DNA from: Saprospiraceae bacterium | GTDB lineage: Bacteria > Bacteroidota > Bacteroidia > Chitinophagales > Saprospiraceae | Assembly: GCA_013214355.1 (NCBI GenBank) | Contig: JABSSL010000065.1 | Location: forward strand, 1 to 34,665 | Length of the DNA stretch: 34,665 nucleotides | Direction: 5' to 3' | In this document: one piece after another, positions 1 to 8,351 of the stretch | Layout of the letters: every line of letters starts with the position of its first letter | How positions within the stretch are numbered: position 1 is the first letter of the stretch | Translations under genes and position numbers: made by a program | The notes under the pieces: generated by a model | Database searches by the model: none | What the model saw: only the letters and a program-made list of their open reading frames with translations | What the model was told of the DNA's origin: nothing

Positions 1-203
1 GGTTCATGCAAGCCGGTTAGTTGAGGTATCCATGCTGGTACCTGGCCACTCACACTATCGATAATCCAAGCCGTAAGAAAAGGGGGCATAAGATCAAAGA
101 TCTTGTTGGTAACACTGGATCCTATGGAAAACCAGAAAGCGCTGCGGTATTGGTCAATAAAACGGAAAAGGCGCCGCATGGGCTGCCGGGGTTCTTCCAT
201 CAT
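1..203 (-). CDS. ABC exporter (permease-ATPase type), N-terminal fragment
   Basis: This gene is cut by the left window edge; only 67 N-terminal residues are visible. Reading the minus strand from ATG at 203 gives an amphipathic start (MMEEPRQPMRRLFRFIDQYR) followed by a segment with NKIFDLMPPFLTAWIIDSV. That pattern is typical of the first membrane helix of ABC transporters that fuse permease and ATPase in one chain (MsbA/MdlB-like). The ATPase half lies outside the window, so the family call rests on the N-terminus only. A second ATG directly follows at 200. The start lies 15 bp after the stop of the upstream lipoprotein gene, so the two are probably cotranscribed with cmk. Substrate unknown. 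Confidence 0.6.
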   Translation of the reverse strand, partial: MMEEPRQPMRRLFRFIDQYRSAFWFSIGSSVTNKIFDLMPPFLTAWIIDSVSGQVPAWIPQLTGLHE

Positions 204-218
204 GATCAGTATTTAGTC

Positions 219-911
219 TTACTCTCTTCCCCAATCCTCGTTCAGTTCAAAATACAGGCTTTCGCAATAGGCCAAGTAGTCTTTCACAGCTAAGCGCGTA
301 CGTTCAAGGTCAATCCGAAAGCTCCGCCTCAATTCTGGTACTAAGTTAGCCGCAATGAGAGAATCTGATAACTCCTTTTGCAGAAAATTGAGGCCATATA
401 GATGTTTTTGTACGGCCAAGAGGGTCTTATTGGGTAAGGGGGCATCTACTAGTTGTTTAGCGGCTGCATAATAGTTCTCACTATCCTTTAGGTAATCCTG
501 TATATAACCTATCCTTTCAGGCAGACTAAGGTCTTCCGTAATCAGTAACTTTTTACAATACCCAGGAAGGTTATAAAGAGAAGGATCTATACGACAACTA
601 CTCCATTTATCTTTTAAGGAATCGATCTCCTGTAGGTAGAGCTTCCGCTTACCCCAATGACTCTGTGGAAGAATACTATCCTTGAGGTTTTCCAACTGCT
701 GATAGGTCTTATCCATGCGGTTCATTTCCTCGAGCAATTCCATGGGGGTGACCACGTAAAAGGAATCTGGAGACTGTTCAAAATAAGCGAGTGGTTCATC
801 CAACTCATACTTGGCTAACCATCGATCAAAAGCACTTGGTTTTTGCTGACAAGCCCCCAGAAGGAGGCAGAGAAATAGGAGAAGGGTGGGGGTGTTTTTA
901 GTGTTGGTCAT
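219..911 (-). CDS. Small predicted lipoprotein, function unknown
   Basis: A 230-aa protein beginning MTNTKNTPTLLLFLCLLLGACQQ. The hydrophobic stretch ends in a lipobox (LLGAC), so the mature protein should be lipid-anchored at its Cys. The rest is hydrophilic, helix-rich and contains few recognisable motifs; several Cys occur in the middle part (SSCR, GYCKK). The frame extends upstream to a TTG at 947, but the ATG at 911 puts the signal peptide at the very N-terminus and is preferred. It sits 42 bp downstream of cmk and 15 bp upstream of the ABC exporter start, suggesting one transcript. I do not recognise the family. The position beside an exporter could mean an accessory role, but this is only context. 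Confidence 0.75.
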   Translation of the reverse strand: MTNTKNTPTLLLFLCLLLGACQQKPSAFDRWLAKYELDEPLAYFEQSPDSFYVVTPMELLEEMNRMDKTYQQLENLKDSILPQSHWGKRKLYLQEIDSLKDKWSSCRIDPSLYNLPGYCKKLLITEDLSLPERIGYIQDYLKDSENYYAAAKQLVDAPLPNKTLLAVQKHLYGLNFLQKELSDSLIAANLVPELRRSFRIDLERTRLAVKDYLAYCESLYFELNEDWGRE

Positions 912-953
912 GGAAGTGAAGGTAGTATTTGGCCTTAATTTTACCAAATATCC

Positions 954-1682
954 CTATAAGACTTGCACTTCCATCCTTTCCTTGGCCCAGTCCAGGGCTA
1001 CCTGTAATTGTTGTTCTTGATTTAGATCTGTATTGTCCAAGACGAGCGCGTCCTCTGCTTGCCGCAAGGGGCTATCCGCTCGGGTAGAGTCGATATGATC
1101 CCTTTCCGCCAGGTTCTTTCTAACCTCTTCGAATGGTACTTCCTGCCCTTTTTGTTGGAGTTCCAAAAATCTCCGTTGGGCTCTAACTTGTGGGTCTGCA
1201 GTGACAAAGATCTTTAGCTCAGCACTAGGGAAAACCACTGTCCCAATATCCCTTCCATCCATCACTATTCCTTTTTCTGCTCCCATCTCCTGCTGCTGCT
1301 GGACCATAGCTCTTCGTACTATCGGAATGGCGGCTACTGGGCTTACTAAATCTGAGACTTCCATCGTTCGGATCTTATCTTCGACGTCCCTTCCGTTGAG
1401 GTGGGTGCGATTACCCATGGAACCGGCATGGAAGCGGATCTGGATTTTAGTAAGGGCTTCTTCAATAGCTGCTATATCTTGAATAGATATTCCATGCTCA
1501 ATCAAATACAAGGTGACGGCACGATACATGGCGCCGGAGTCAACAAAACCATAGTTCAAGGCTTTAGCCAGCGCTTTGGCGAGTGTACTTTTTCCACAGG
1601 ATGAAAAGCCATCAATGGCAATTATGATCTTTTTCACAGATTGAACATTTTGAGGGGTAAATATAGGAACTGATTTAAACAT
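954..1682 (-). CDS. cmk: Cytidylate kinase (CMP/dCMP kinase)
   Basis: Transfers phosphate from ATP to CMP or dCMP in pyrimidine nucleotide salvage, in the cytoplasm. With the ATG at 1682 the protein is 242 aa. A P-loop reads GFSSCGKST (residues 25-33), followed by the CMP-binding stretch VDSGAMYRAVTL, a MDGRDIGTVVFP motif and the lid-like region with AERDHIDSTRADSPL. These are hallmarks of bacterial Cmk. Start choice is uncertain: family members usually begin a few residues before KKIIIAIDG, which here would be a GTG at 1637 (227 aa). The ATG at 1682 has an AGG a few bases upstream; a TTG at 1703 is less likely. It is the first gene of the leftward cmk / lipoprotein / ABC exporter group. Confidence 0.93.
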   Translation of the reverse strand: MFKSVPIFTPQNVQSVKKIIIAIDGFSSCGKSTLAKALAKALNYGFVDSGAMYRAVTLYLIEHGISIQDIAAIEEALTKIQIRFHAGSMGNRTHLNGRDVEDKIRTMEVSDLVSPVAAIPIVRRAMVQQQQEMGAEKGIVMDGRDIGTVVFPSAELKIFVTADPQVRAQRRFLELQQKGQEVPFEEVRKNLAERDHIDSTRADSPLRQAEDALVLDNTDLNQEQQLQVALDWAKERMEVQVL

Positions 1683-1716
1683 TTTGCCTGGAGATGAAGG
1701 CAAAGCATAGCATTTA

Positions 1717-1763
1717 CGGGCAAAGCTCTTTTTGAGCCCGTCTGCTGGCGCTAGCCAGCCAGA
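1717..1763. other. Two adjacent hairpins upstream of cmk
   Basis: The first hairpin (about 1717-1740) has a GCTC / TTTTT loop / GAGC core with flanking CGGGC and GCCCG. The second (1741-1763) has TCT-GCTGGC (1741-1749), loop GCTA, and GCCAGC plus AGA (1754-1763) with one bulged base. They lie between the stop of the 503-aa protein and the start of cmk, both leftward. They could end the upstream transcript or regulate cmk. No clear T-run follows on the minus strand, so a classical intrinsic terminator is not shown. Confidence 0.45.
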
Positions 1764-1886
1764 AAAACAGATGCACAGCTTTAGTCTGTAATCGAGATCA
1801 AAAGTCTAGATCAGTTCTATAGCTATACCTACTGAAAAAGTGGAAAAGGGTTGCGATTTTCTAGCGCAGATTTATCTCCAAACACT

Positions 1887-3398
1887 TTATTTGAATTGTT
1901 GTAAGACGATTTCCCAGAGTTTTTCGTAGGGGATAATCTCTAGTTCCGATATAGCACCACGATAAAAGAAGGGTTGTTTCTGTAAGGCAGTCAGGTACTT
2001 CTCCGTGTTCTTAATTTGATGTACTTCGTATTCAGCTTTCTTTAATTGTTGCAAGAGGCGAATAAATTGGATAGGACGGAAATGCTCTTCCTTGTTCAAT
2101 TGCCGTAGTGCAAATTGCTTTAATCTTTCCAGACGGTCATCCAAGTCCAGCGTGCTTTTTTTGTTGGCCAATTCCAAGACCTCTAGGATTAGCAAAAGAA
2201 TGGCATAGTTGCGATGGCTTTTAGGGTAGGATTCGGGAGTAGCAAAGTACCTAGAAGGACGAAATACCCGGCTGCTAGACTTGACTTGTAGAGCTGAGCC
2301 AAAGCCTTGGATAGAAGCAAAAAAGCCTACATAACCCGCATAAATTGCCCACTTCTCCCGAATATGTTGATCTAGTTTCTTTAAGCCATTGTGTGCGGTG
2401 GCTTGATTGATGATAGCCAAGGCGTTGATGTAATTCTCCGTGTGTAGGGCTAGCAGTAGATAGAATTCCATGAAGTTGAACCAAGGTTGGCTACCATCCG
2501 GAAAACGATTTAAACATTTTTCAGCGTTTACTTTCCCTTTTCTGTAATCCTGCTTGTGCAGATAAGCGGACATCTTCTTGTTTTGGATGGCGATCAACTT
2601 TTCCTCCTGATAAAAATTTGGATGATCGTCCATGTATTGTTCTGCCTCATTACAAATCTCAAGCATGGTATCAAAATCCTTTGTCAGTTCGAATCGTATG
2701 GCCCAGACTAGGTAGAGATTGTAAGAGATTACTGGGGAACTATAGCGTTCGGATAAACGGATTAGCTGGTCCGAAATCCCTTCGATTTCATCCTTCAAGG
2801 GATTTTTGCTGGTCAGTGGCTTTTGATAATCTAAGATGACGGTTTGATAAAGTTCCTCTGATTCTAATTCTGCTTTCAGAATGGGCTCAAAGGATTTAAT
2901 CATCTTATTGTATTGGTTGAAATCTTTATCCTCTCCTGAATCAGCAGCATGCTGTCGAAGGATGCGACAACAGTTTACAATTAGGTCGGAGAAGTGATAT
3001 TTCTGAGCCGTGGTCAAAATATGTCGAGCCATGGAAGTGGCCGTTTGTGTGGCTCCGTAATGGAGCAATATTTTTACCATGGCCCACTCTTTATTGCAGT
3101 TGAAGTAAGCCCGATTATAGGTCCCCGAAGAAGGTTTATTGATATCTAGAAAGAAAATGGTATTGAGGAGGCGTTTGCGGAATCGCGATTTGAGCTGCCG
3201 GTACTTCGGATCTTGCGGACTACAGTTGTACAAAAGGGTAGCGGCATCTCGATCATTCCTCAATCGGCCCGCAGAAAGGGCCTCATAAAATTCGTTGAAC
3301 TTGCCAGTTTTGTTTTTCAGGGCTTGATCATCGAAGATCTCGATTTTCTTAACTCTCTTTTTAGTAACAATCTTGATGATCTCTAACAGGTTTTTCAT
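1887..3398 (-). CDS. 503-aa helical protein of unknown function
   Basis: A soluble, basic-to-neutral 503-aa protein with no signal peptide or membrane helix. It starts MKNLLEIIKIVTKKRVKKIEIFD and is predicted almost entirely helical, with many short helix-turn-helix-like units (for example ALAIINQATAHNGL and KCLNRFPDGSQPWFNFMEFY) that resemble degenerate TPR-like repeats. The N-terminal ~100 residues (FDDQ, RLRNDRDAATLLY, FRKRLLNTIFFLD) look like a compact domain of their own. I do not recognise a named family. Proteins of this look seem to recur as multi-copy hypotheticals in Saprospiria, but that is from memory and was not checked. The gene is monocistronic by layout: 183 bp to its upstream-strand neighbour and 378 bp of non-coding DNA before its start. 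Confidence 0.8.
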   Translation of the reverse strand: MKNLLEIIKIVTKKRVKKIEIFDDQALKNKTGKFNEFYEALSAGRLRNDRDAATLLYNCSPQDPKYRQLKSRFRKRLLNTIFFLDINKPSSGTYNRAYFNCNKEWAMVKILLHYGATQTATSMARHILTTAQKYHFSDLIVNCCRILRQHAADSGEDKDFNQYNKMIKSFEPILKAELESEELYQTVILDYQKPLTSKNPLKDEIEGISDQLIRLSERYSSPVISYNLYLVWAIRFELTKDFDTMLEICNEAEQYMDDHPNFYQEEKLIAIQNKKMSAYLHKQDYRKGKVNAEKCLNRFPDGSQPWFNFMEFYLLLALHTENYINALAIINQATAHNGLKKLDQHIREKWAIYAGYVGFFASIQGFGSALQVKSSSRVFRPSRYFATPESYPKSHRNYAILLLILEVLELANKKSTLDLDDRLERLKQFALRQLNKEEHFRPIQFIRLLQQLKKAEYEVHQIKNTEKYLTALQKQPFFYRGAISELEIIPYEKLWEIVLQQFK

Positions 3399-3757
3399 GG
3401 ACTATAATTTGGCACAAGTCAGTGTAGGACTCTTGTTCATTCACTACTGAAATCGAACGACATAAGTTTCAACTAATATGGATAAAATATAATATTTGTC
3501 CAAATTAACATGTCACAAATTGGTCGAAATTAAGAAAAACGCTGGGAATGCAGGCCTCTTGATGAGATGAGGTGCTTGGAGAAAAAGGGGCGTGGCGGGG
3601 CTATCCTTGGATAAGGACAAAAGAAAATCATCCCGGATAAAGGGACACAGTGAAAAGAGAGGTGATGACTTTTAGATAGACTCTTAGTTCTGCTATCTCT
3701 TCTGCTATCTTTTTACTGCGACCTGATTCCTTATCCGGGATGATCCTATATGAAATC
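3399..3757. other. Non-coding region between the 503-aa gene and the DUF2795 gene
   Basis: No convincing coding frame. The right half contains a 14-bp perfect inverted repeat and a 12-bp direct repeat (listed separately). The left part holds the AT-rich upstream region of the leftward 503-aa gene, with no clear TAnnTTTG box. A short palindrome-like stretch TCCTTGGATAAGGA lies at about 3604-3617 and echoes the TTATCC/GGATAA core of the inverted repeat. Confidence 0.6.
3627..3744. repeat. 14-bp perfect inverted repeat enclosing a 90-bp core
   Basis: ATCATCCCGGATAA at 3627-3640 is the exact reverse complement of TTATCCGGGATGAT at 3731-3744. The enclosed 90 bp contain AGATAG (3674-3679), which can pair with either of two CTATCT copies (3693-3698 or 3705-3710) inside a 12-bp tandem duplication (TCTGCTATCT at 3689-3698 and 3701-3710). 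It could be a structured RNA, a small miniature-element remnant or a read-through block. No target-site duplication flanks it. Confidence 0.6.
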
Positions 3758-3774
3758 TGGGGGCGAGTCCCCCA
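3758..3774 (-). terminator. Hairpin just after the DUF2795 gene
   Basis: TGGGGG (3758-3763), loop CGAGT, CCCCCA (3769-3774), starting 3 bp past the leftward stop codon. The stem is GC-rich and well placed for termination, but on the minus strand it is followed by AGATTTCAT rather than a solid T-run, so it is a plausible rather than certain terminator. Confidence 0.45.
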
Positions 3775-3776
3775 AG

Positions 3777-3998
3777 TTAGTATTCATCTTCATTAAAGAG
3801 GAAGTCGTCCTTCCGGGGATAATCCGGCCAGATATCTTCCATGCTCTCATAAATCTCCCCTTCGTCTTCCATCTCTTGGAGATTTTCGATGACTTCCAAT
3901 GGTGCGCCCGATCTGATCGCGTAATCGATTAACTCATCCCGGGTAGCTGGCCAAGGGGCATCCTCCAGATGGTAAGCAAGTTCAAGTGTCCAATACAT
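3777..3998 (-). CDS. DUF2795 domain protein, 73 aa
   Basis: Small acidic cytoplasmic protein whose N-terminal half (MYWTLELAYHLEDAPWPATRDELIDYA) and following GAPLEVIENLQ match the DUF2795 pattern of Bacteroidota as I know it. The C-terminal part is strongly acidic (MEDEGEIYESMEDIWPDY) and ends in FNEDEY. Short proteins of this kind are widespread and highly conserved in Bacteroidota, with no established function. It starts at an ATG at 3998. It stands alone, with 272 AT-rich bases upstream and a GC-rich hairpin immediately after the stop. Codon use and length fit a real gene. Confidence 0.85.
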   Translation of the reverse strand: MYWTLELAYHLEDAPWPATRDELIDYAIRSGAPLEVIENLQEMEDEGEIYESMEDIWPDYPRKDDFLFNEDEY

Positions 3999-4270
3999 AC
4001 GAAACTAAATAATTAAAATTTTAACGCTTTGGTTACAAAATTCTCTAAAACCTGAAAGGGGTTCTCAAAAATTCTTCAAAGTACCTGAATAAAGAAATAA
4101 ATTTCGCAGAAATATGTTTCGATTAATTTCGGGCAAATGTAAAAAAATGCATCAACTAAGTCAATACTCTTTCTGCGCTTTTATAAAATTGTGCAACACA
4201 AAAGTCAAGCCACAAGCGATAATTAATCTGATTAAAGCTATTTTGTTGAGCACAAAGTTTTGAAAATGAG

Positions 4271-5452
4271 TTATTTATAACTGCCAATAATATGGAATGA
4301 CTTCCGTTCGTATCCTTGCGGGAATTCCCCCACTACTGACGAATTGGCAGGGCCAGTAGGGTCGCAAATGTAATATTTCTTGCCGCGATAGGAAATCGCA
4401 GTCCCTTTTAATTCTTGTGTAGCGACACCTACCGTTAGGTGGTCTGAGAAGGCGACAATGACCATCGGAAGATCAACCAGCTGCTTCACCAAGCTATAGT
4501 ATAGAGCCGAACGGTCCTCACAATCGGAATAAGGATAATGGAAGAGTTCGTCGGCAATCATCGGCTTACTTTTTCCAAATACCTTCTTGTCTTCTCGGTA
4601 GTCAAAAGAAGAACGAGTGAAGGCTGCCAAAAGTTCCAACTTTTCTTTTTCAGAACGATCTACCAGTAGCTGTTCTAATTGGGGCAAGAGTGAGTTGGAC
4701 AAGGCTTGTGAAAAAGGTACTTCTAGATATTTATCTTCCGCAAAGATAGGATAGGCCATCATGATGTCGCGGATCGTTTTGTCAGCCTTTATGGTTAATT
4801 GATATACACTATCTCTATAGGGGAACAGGTATTTCTGTTCTACTAAATTGGGGCTTAAGTGTGGTAATTCATCGAGGTAAAAGGAAAAGGAGGAGCCTTT
4901 AGGATTTGGACTAAAATTGAGCAAATACAGCGGCTTATTCATATTGGCTTTCTCCCGAATCCCTGTCAAGTTCACAAATTTTCGCCCTTTATCCTCAATC
5001 ATTGGCACCTCAAAAACTTCATCTCGAGAATAAGCATAAATATTAACGTCTCGATCCAGATAGGTCAAACGGGTATCGTAACCCATCTTTGACAGTAAGA
5101 ACCAAGTGGTAAGTTTTTTGCGAGTTAGCTGTCGCTGATCGAAAATAGAACTCAGCGCTTTGTTCAGTAGGGTATAGGTTAGCCAATCATTTAAATGAAA
5201 TTGATCTTTCTTTTGCTGGATGGATGCTATCAGCACTTGGTAGTTGGACTTTTCCAATGACCGGTAAAAGCTTACCATACTTTTTTCAGAGATGCTGACC
5301 TGTTGCGGAATTAGCATGGAGCTATGATATTGTAAGTCAATCTGCTCTGAGAAATATTCAACGGAAAGCGATAAGGTCTGCGTGGCCGTGGCATACCCTT
5401 TACCTAGCAGCGTACTACAACAGAACAATAGTAAAAGGAGTCGCAATTTCAT
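4271..5452 (-). CDS. Secreted transglutaminase-like (papain-fold) protein
   Basis: A 393-aa exported protein. The ATG at 5452 gives MKLRLLLLLFCCSTLLGKGYA, a clean signal peptide; the longer frame to 5485 would bury it. The C-terminal third carries a transglutaminase-like Cys-His-Asp set: Cys311 in DCEDRS, His338 in SDHLTVGV, Asp364 in ICDPTGPAN. Order and spacing fit the papain-like transglutaminase superfamily of bacteria, many members of which are proteases or amidases. The N-terminal two thirds resemble no family I can name (long strand-rich region, YAYSRDEVFEVP). Location is probably periplasmic. It lies downstream of queA but is separated by a strong 16-bp-stem hairpin, so it is likely transcribed separately. 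Substrate unknown. Confidence 0.8.
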   Translation of the reverse strand: MKLRLLLLLFCCSTLLGKGYATATQTLSLSVEYFSEQIDLQYHSSMLIPQQVSISEKSMVSFYRSLEKSNYQVLIASIQQKKDQFHLNDWLTYTLLNKALSSIFDQRQLTRKKLTTWFLLSKMGYDTRLTYLDRDVNIYAYSRDEVFEVPMIEDKGRKFVNLTGIREKANMNKPLYLLNFSPNPKGSSFSFYLDELPHLSPNLVEQKYLFPYRDSVYQLTIKADKTIRDIMMAYPIFAEDKYLEVPFSQALSNSLLPQLEQLLVDRSEKEKLELLAAFTRSSFDYREDKKVFGKSKPMIADELFHYPYSDCEDRSALYYSLVKQLVDLPMVIVAFSDHLTVGVATQELKGTAISYRGKKYYICDPTGPANSSVVGEFPQGYERKSFHIIGSYK

Positions 5453-5567
5453 GAGTCTATCGGAATTTTCTGCATGCCTAAGCATACCTGCTTATAACTA
5501 GGTCGGCTCAGTGCTATGGATTTTAAGTCCTAATCGGAATGTCTTTGGTGTCGCTTTCCCATAAAAC

Positions 5568-5607
5568 GAAGAAAGCGTATCTTCTAAATTTAAGATACGC
5601 TTTCTTC
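5568..5607 (-). terminator. Strong hairpin downstream of queA
   Basis: GAAGAAAGCGTATCTT (5568-5583) pairs perfectly over 16 bp with AAGATACGCTTTCTTC (5592-5607) around an 8-nt loop. It lies 32 bp after the queA stop and 115 bp before the start of the transglutaminase-like gene, both leftward. On the minus strand it is followed by GTTTTATGG. This is the most stable hairpin seen in the window and probably terminates queA transcription. Confidence 0.7.
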
Positions 5608-5639
5608 CTCATCTTTATTATGTATGATCTGAAAAAGAC

Positions 5640-6704
5640 CTACAGAATCAACATAGCATCACCATAACTAAAGAAGCGATATTTCTCCTTGATAGCTTGC
5701 TGATAAGCTTCCATCACCAAATCAAATCCACCAAATGCACAAATCATAATCAATAGGCTGGATTTCGGCAAATGGAAGTTGGTAACCATTGCATCAGCAA
5801 TATGAAACTCATAAGGTGGATAAATGAACTTATTCGTCCATCCTTCCGCTTGTTTCAGTAGTCCTTCGGCCGAGACTGCAGATTCGATAGCGCGCATGGA
5901 GGTAGTACCTACGGCGCAGACCTTATGCTTAGTCTGGGTTGCTTTATTTACCGTTTGTACCGATTGCTCAGTCACTCGGAAATATTCTGCATCCATCTTG
6001 TGTTTCGACAAATCTTCCACATCTATGCTACGGAATGTTCCCAAACCTACGTGCAAGGTCAATTCGGCAAAATCAACACCTTTGATCTCCAGCCGCTTCA
6101 ACAATTCTCGGCTATAGTGCAGGCCAGCAGTTGGAGCAGCTACGGCCCCAATCTCCTTAGCGTATACAGTCTGATAACGCTCTTTGTCCAGCGCAGAAAC
6201 TGGACGATCAATATATTTTGGGAGCGGAGTATTTCCTAAGAAATTCAATTCCTTTTGGAATTCCTCATCCGTGCCATCATACAAGAATCTTATGGTTCTT
6301 CCTCTTGAGGTGGTATTGTCAACTACCTCAGCTACCAGTACATCGTGATCATTCTCATCACTGAAGTACAATTTGTTACCTACTCTGATCTTACGAGCGG
6401 GGTCAACCAACACATCCCAAAGTCGAGCCTCATTATTGAGCTCCCTGAGTAGGAAAACTTCAATTTTTGCACCGGTCTTTTCTTTTCTGCCATATAATCG
6501 AGCTGGAAATACCTTGGTATTATTAAAGATCATCACATCCCCTTCATCAAAGTAGTGCAATATATCCTTGAATATTTTGTGCTCAATTTTCCCCGTATCT
6601 CGGTGCAGCACCATCATTCGGGATTCATCTCTAACTTCTGTTGGTTGTTGCGCGATTAGGTCCGTAGGTAAGTCGAACCCAAAATGTGACAGCTTTGTCC
6701 TCAT
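5640..6704 (-). CDS. queA: S-adenosylmethionine:tRNA ribosyltransferase-isomerase
   Basis: Converts 7-aminomethyl-7-deazaguanine in tRNA to epoxyqueuosine using the ribosyl part of SAM, a late step in queuosine synthesis. The protein is 354 aa when started at the ATG at 6704 ([19 protein letters not shown]), close to the usual ~340-350. The longer frame to 6806 adds a tail unlike the family. Diagnostic stretches are present: LIAQQP near the N-terminus, [13 protein letters not shown], the AAPTAGLHY motif, LHVGLGTF and the C-terminal [13 protein letters not shown]. The ATG sits 27 bp downstream of a good TAnnTTTG promoter box, which supports this start. It is divergent from the MacB-type permease gene. 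Confidence 0.97.
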   Translation of the reverse strand: MRTKLSHFGFDLPTDLIAQQPTEVRDESRMMVLHRDTGKIEHKIFKDILHYFDEGDVMIFNNTKVFPARLYGRKEKTGAKIEVFLLRELNNEARLWDVLVDPARKIRVGNKLYFSDENDHDVLVAEVVDNTTSRGRTIRFLYDGTDEEFQKELNFLGNTPLPKYIDRPVSALDKERYQTVYAKEIGAVAAPTAGLHYSRELLKRLEIKGVDFAELTLHVGLGTFRSIDVEDLSKHKMDAEYFRVTEQSVQTVNKATQTKHKVCAVGTTSMRAIESAVSAEGLLKQAEGWTNKFIYPPYEFHIADAMVTNFHLPKSSLLIMICAFGGFDLVMEAYQQAIKEKYRFFSYGDAMLIL

Positions 6705-6731
6705 TGTAAGTGTTTTCAAAAAAATTGTCGG

Positions 6732-6739
6732 CAAAGATA
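6732..6739 (-). promoter_or_regulatory. Bacteroidota -7 box for queA
   Basis: On the minus strand the sequence reads TATCTTTG, an exact match to the Bacteroidota -7 consensus TAnnTTTG, 27 bp upstream of the queA ATG. No clear TTTG -33 box was found at the expected spacing. Confidence 0.55.
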
Positions 6740-6941
6740 ACAATATTGGCAGGAAATCGAAGTGCCGGGAGATCTTAATCCCAGATCGACTCCATAAATG
6801 AGTCATTGGCAGATAAAATGTGAATATTTATCGAAAGGATTACTCACCGCAAATTCCTACTGTTACATTAGCGTGTGCCGGAATACACAAATTTCAACGT
6901 ATTCTTAGCAGCTAAAGTTTTTCAATATCACCCTTATTTAT

Positions 6942-8195
6942 ATGAGAACGATTTTAAAGATCATCCGCGAGAGTATTTTGCAGGCTTTCCAGCAATTGAG
7001 TGGCAACAAACTCAGGACTTTTTTGTCCCTACTCGGTATCTCGATAGGCATCTTTTGTATTATCGGTGTATTATCCGCTGTTGACTCTTTGGAAGATAAC
7101 GTTCGGGGGAGTTTAGAAAAACTCGGTAATGATGTAGTCTATGTAAAGAAATGGCCCTGGCGTGATATTTCGGATTCCTGGTGGGATTATATTAAACGCC
7201 CGAATCCTGATTATGCCGATTACGAAGCGATTAGTGAGCGTTCGAAGACTGTTCAATTGACATCCTACCACGCTGCCGTCGGTTTTCGAACCGTCAAGTT
7301 TAAGTCTAGCAGTGTAGAACGAAGTGTCCTGATTGCCGCATCCCAGGAGTTTGATGAAATGTTCCGCTTAGAGTTTGATGATGGTAGATATTTCTCGCCA
7401 GCAGAATACTTTTATGGATCAAATAAGGTAGTGTTGGGATTTACAGTGGCAGAGGAGCTATTTGCTGGCTTAGATCCAATTGGGAGAGAAGTGAAGGTCC
7501 AGGGTAAGAAGTATGAAGTCATTGGAGTGATTGCTAAGGCAGGAGATGACTTGATTAATCCGCTGGATTTTGATGATACTATTATTGTTTCGTACACCAA
7601 TGGCAGAAGCTTGGCGAATTTGAAGGCCCGCTACATTTTTGATACCAGCGTAACCATCAAAGCTGCCGATGGTGTACCCCTCGAAAATGTCAAAGATGAG
7701 GTGACCGGAATCCTGCGAGGTCATCGTCGTCTGAAACCTTTACAAGATGACGATTTTTCCCTGAATGAACTTTCCATGGTAGCCAGCTTTTTTGACAATT
7801 TCTTCTTTGTACTTAATATGCTAGGTATTGTGATTGGAATTTTTGCCATCCTAGTTGGGGCGGTGAGTGTCTCGAACATCATGTTTGTTTCCGTCAAAGA
7901 GCGAACTAACATCATTGGTGTGAAGAAGGCTTTAGGTGCCAAGAGTTACATGGTGCTGATGGAGTTCTTGATCGAGGCCATCATATTGTGTCTCCTCGGC
8001 GGAGCTATTGGTTTGGTTTTTGTTTATTCCATTATGGAGATTCTAACCAATGTAATTGGATTTAATTTATATATTGATTTTGGAAATATATTCTTAGGTG
8101 TTGGTATCTCGGTTTTTATCGGTGTCTTCTCTGGTTTTATTCCTGCTTTGCAAGCCGCCAGAATGGATCCTGTAAATGCCATGCGCCAGCAGTAA
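6942..8195 (+). CDS. MacB/FtsX-type ABC transporter permease
   Basis: A 417-aa inner-membrane permease of the MacB_PCD plus FtsX architecture. It begins MRTILKIIRESILQAFQQL and has a first helix (about residues 25-46, TFLSLLGISIGIFCIIGVL). A large periplasmic domain follows to about residue 280, then three C-terminal helices (about 286-315, 340-366, 383-405). The ending ALQAARMDPVNAMR is the classical FtsX-family tail (arrangement xDPxxAL/MR). Such proteins work in mechanotransmission or efflux complexes with a separate MacB/LolD-like ATPase; none is adjacent here, so the partner must be encoded elsewhere. Start ATG at 6942 is 237 bp from the divergent queA start. A hairpin follows 48 bp after the stop. 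Confidence 0.9.
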   Translation: MRTILKIIRESILQAFQQLSGNKLRTFLSLLGISIGIFCIIGVLSAVDSLEDNVRGSLEKLGNDVVYVKKWPWRDISDSWWDYIKRPNPDYADYEAISERSKTVQLTSYHAAVGFRTVKFKSSSVERSVLIAASQEFDEMFRLEFDDGRYFSPAEYFYGSNKVVLGFTVAEELFAGLDPIGREVKVQGKKYEVIGVIAKAGDDLINPLDFDDTIIVSYTNGRSLANLKARYIFDTSVTIKAADGVPLENVKDEVTGILRGHRRLKPLQDDDFSLNELSMVASFFDNFFFVLNMLGIVIGIFAILVGAVSVSNIMFVSVKERTNIIGVKKALGAKSYMVLMEFLIEAIILCLLGGAIGLVFVYSIMEILTNVIGFNLYIDFGNIFLGVGISVFIGVFSGFIPALQAARMDPVNAMRQQ

Positions 8196-8243
8196 GGACT
8201 TTTGTGACCAAAATTCGCTTACCCGCAGAAACCTTCCAGACGC

Positions 8244-8266
8244 TAGCGAAGACCTACCTTTCGCTA
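8244..8266 (+). terminator. Possible terminator of the permease gene
   Basis: TAGCGAA (8244-8250) and TTCGCTA (8260-8266) form a 7-bp stem with a 9-nt loop 48 bp after the permease stop. It is followed by AATTTAAC, so the T-run is weak. Confidence 0.4.
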
Positions 8267-8351
8267 AATTTAACAGGCCTGTGCTGAAAAATCTAGAGCG
8301 ATCTTAGCTTGCAAACCAAATCAAAGCACTAACTTTGAAACCGTTTTAAAA

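Noticed and set aside
21-293. Plus-strand frame of 90 codons at the left edge
   Set aside because: The opposite strand encodes a convincing ABC exporter N-terminus (1-203) and the end of the lipoprotein gene; the plus-strand translation shows no family features.
3627-3744. Inverted repeat as an intact insertion sequence or MITE
   Set aside because: No transposase, no target-site duplication visible and no second copy in the window; kept only as a repeat of unknown nature.
6875-7084. Plus-strand frame overlapping the start of the permease gene
   Set aside because: Out of frame with the permease, whose N-terminal helix and family pattern begin at 6942.
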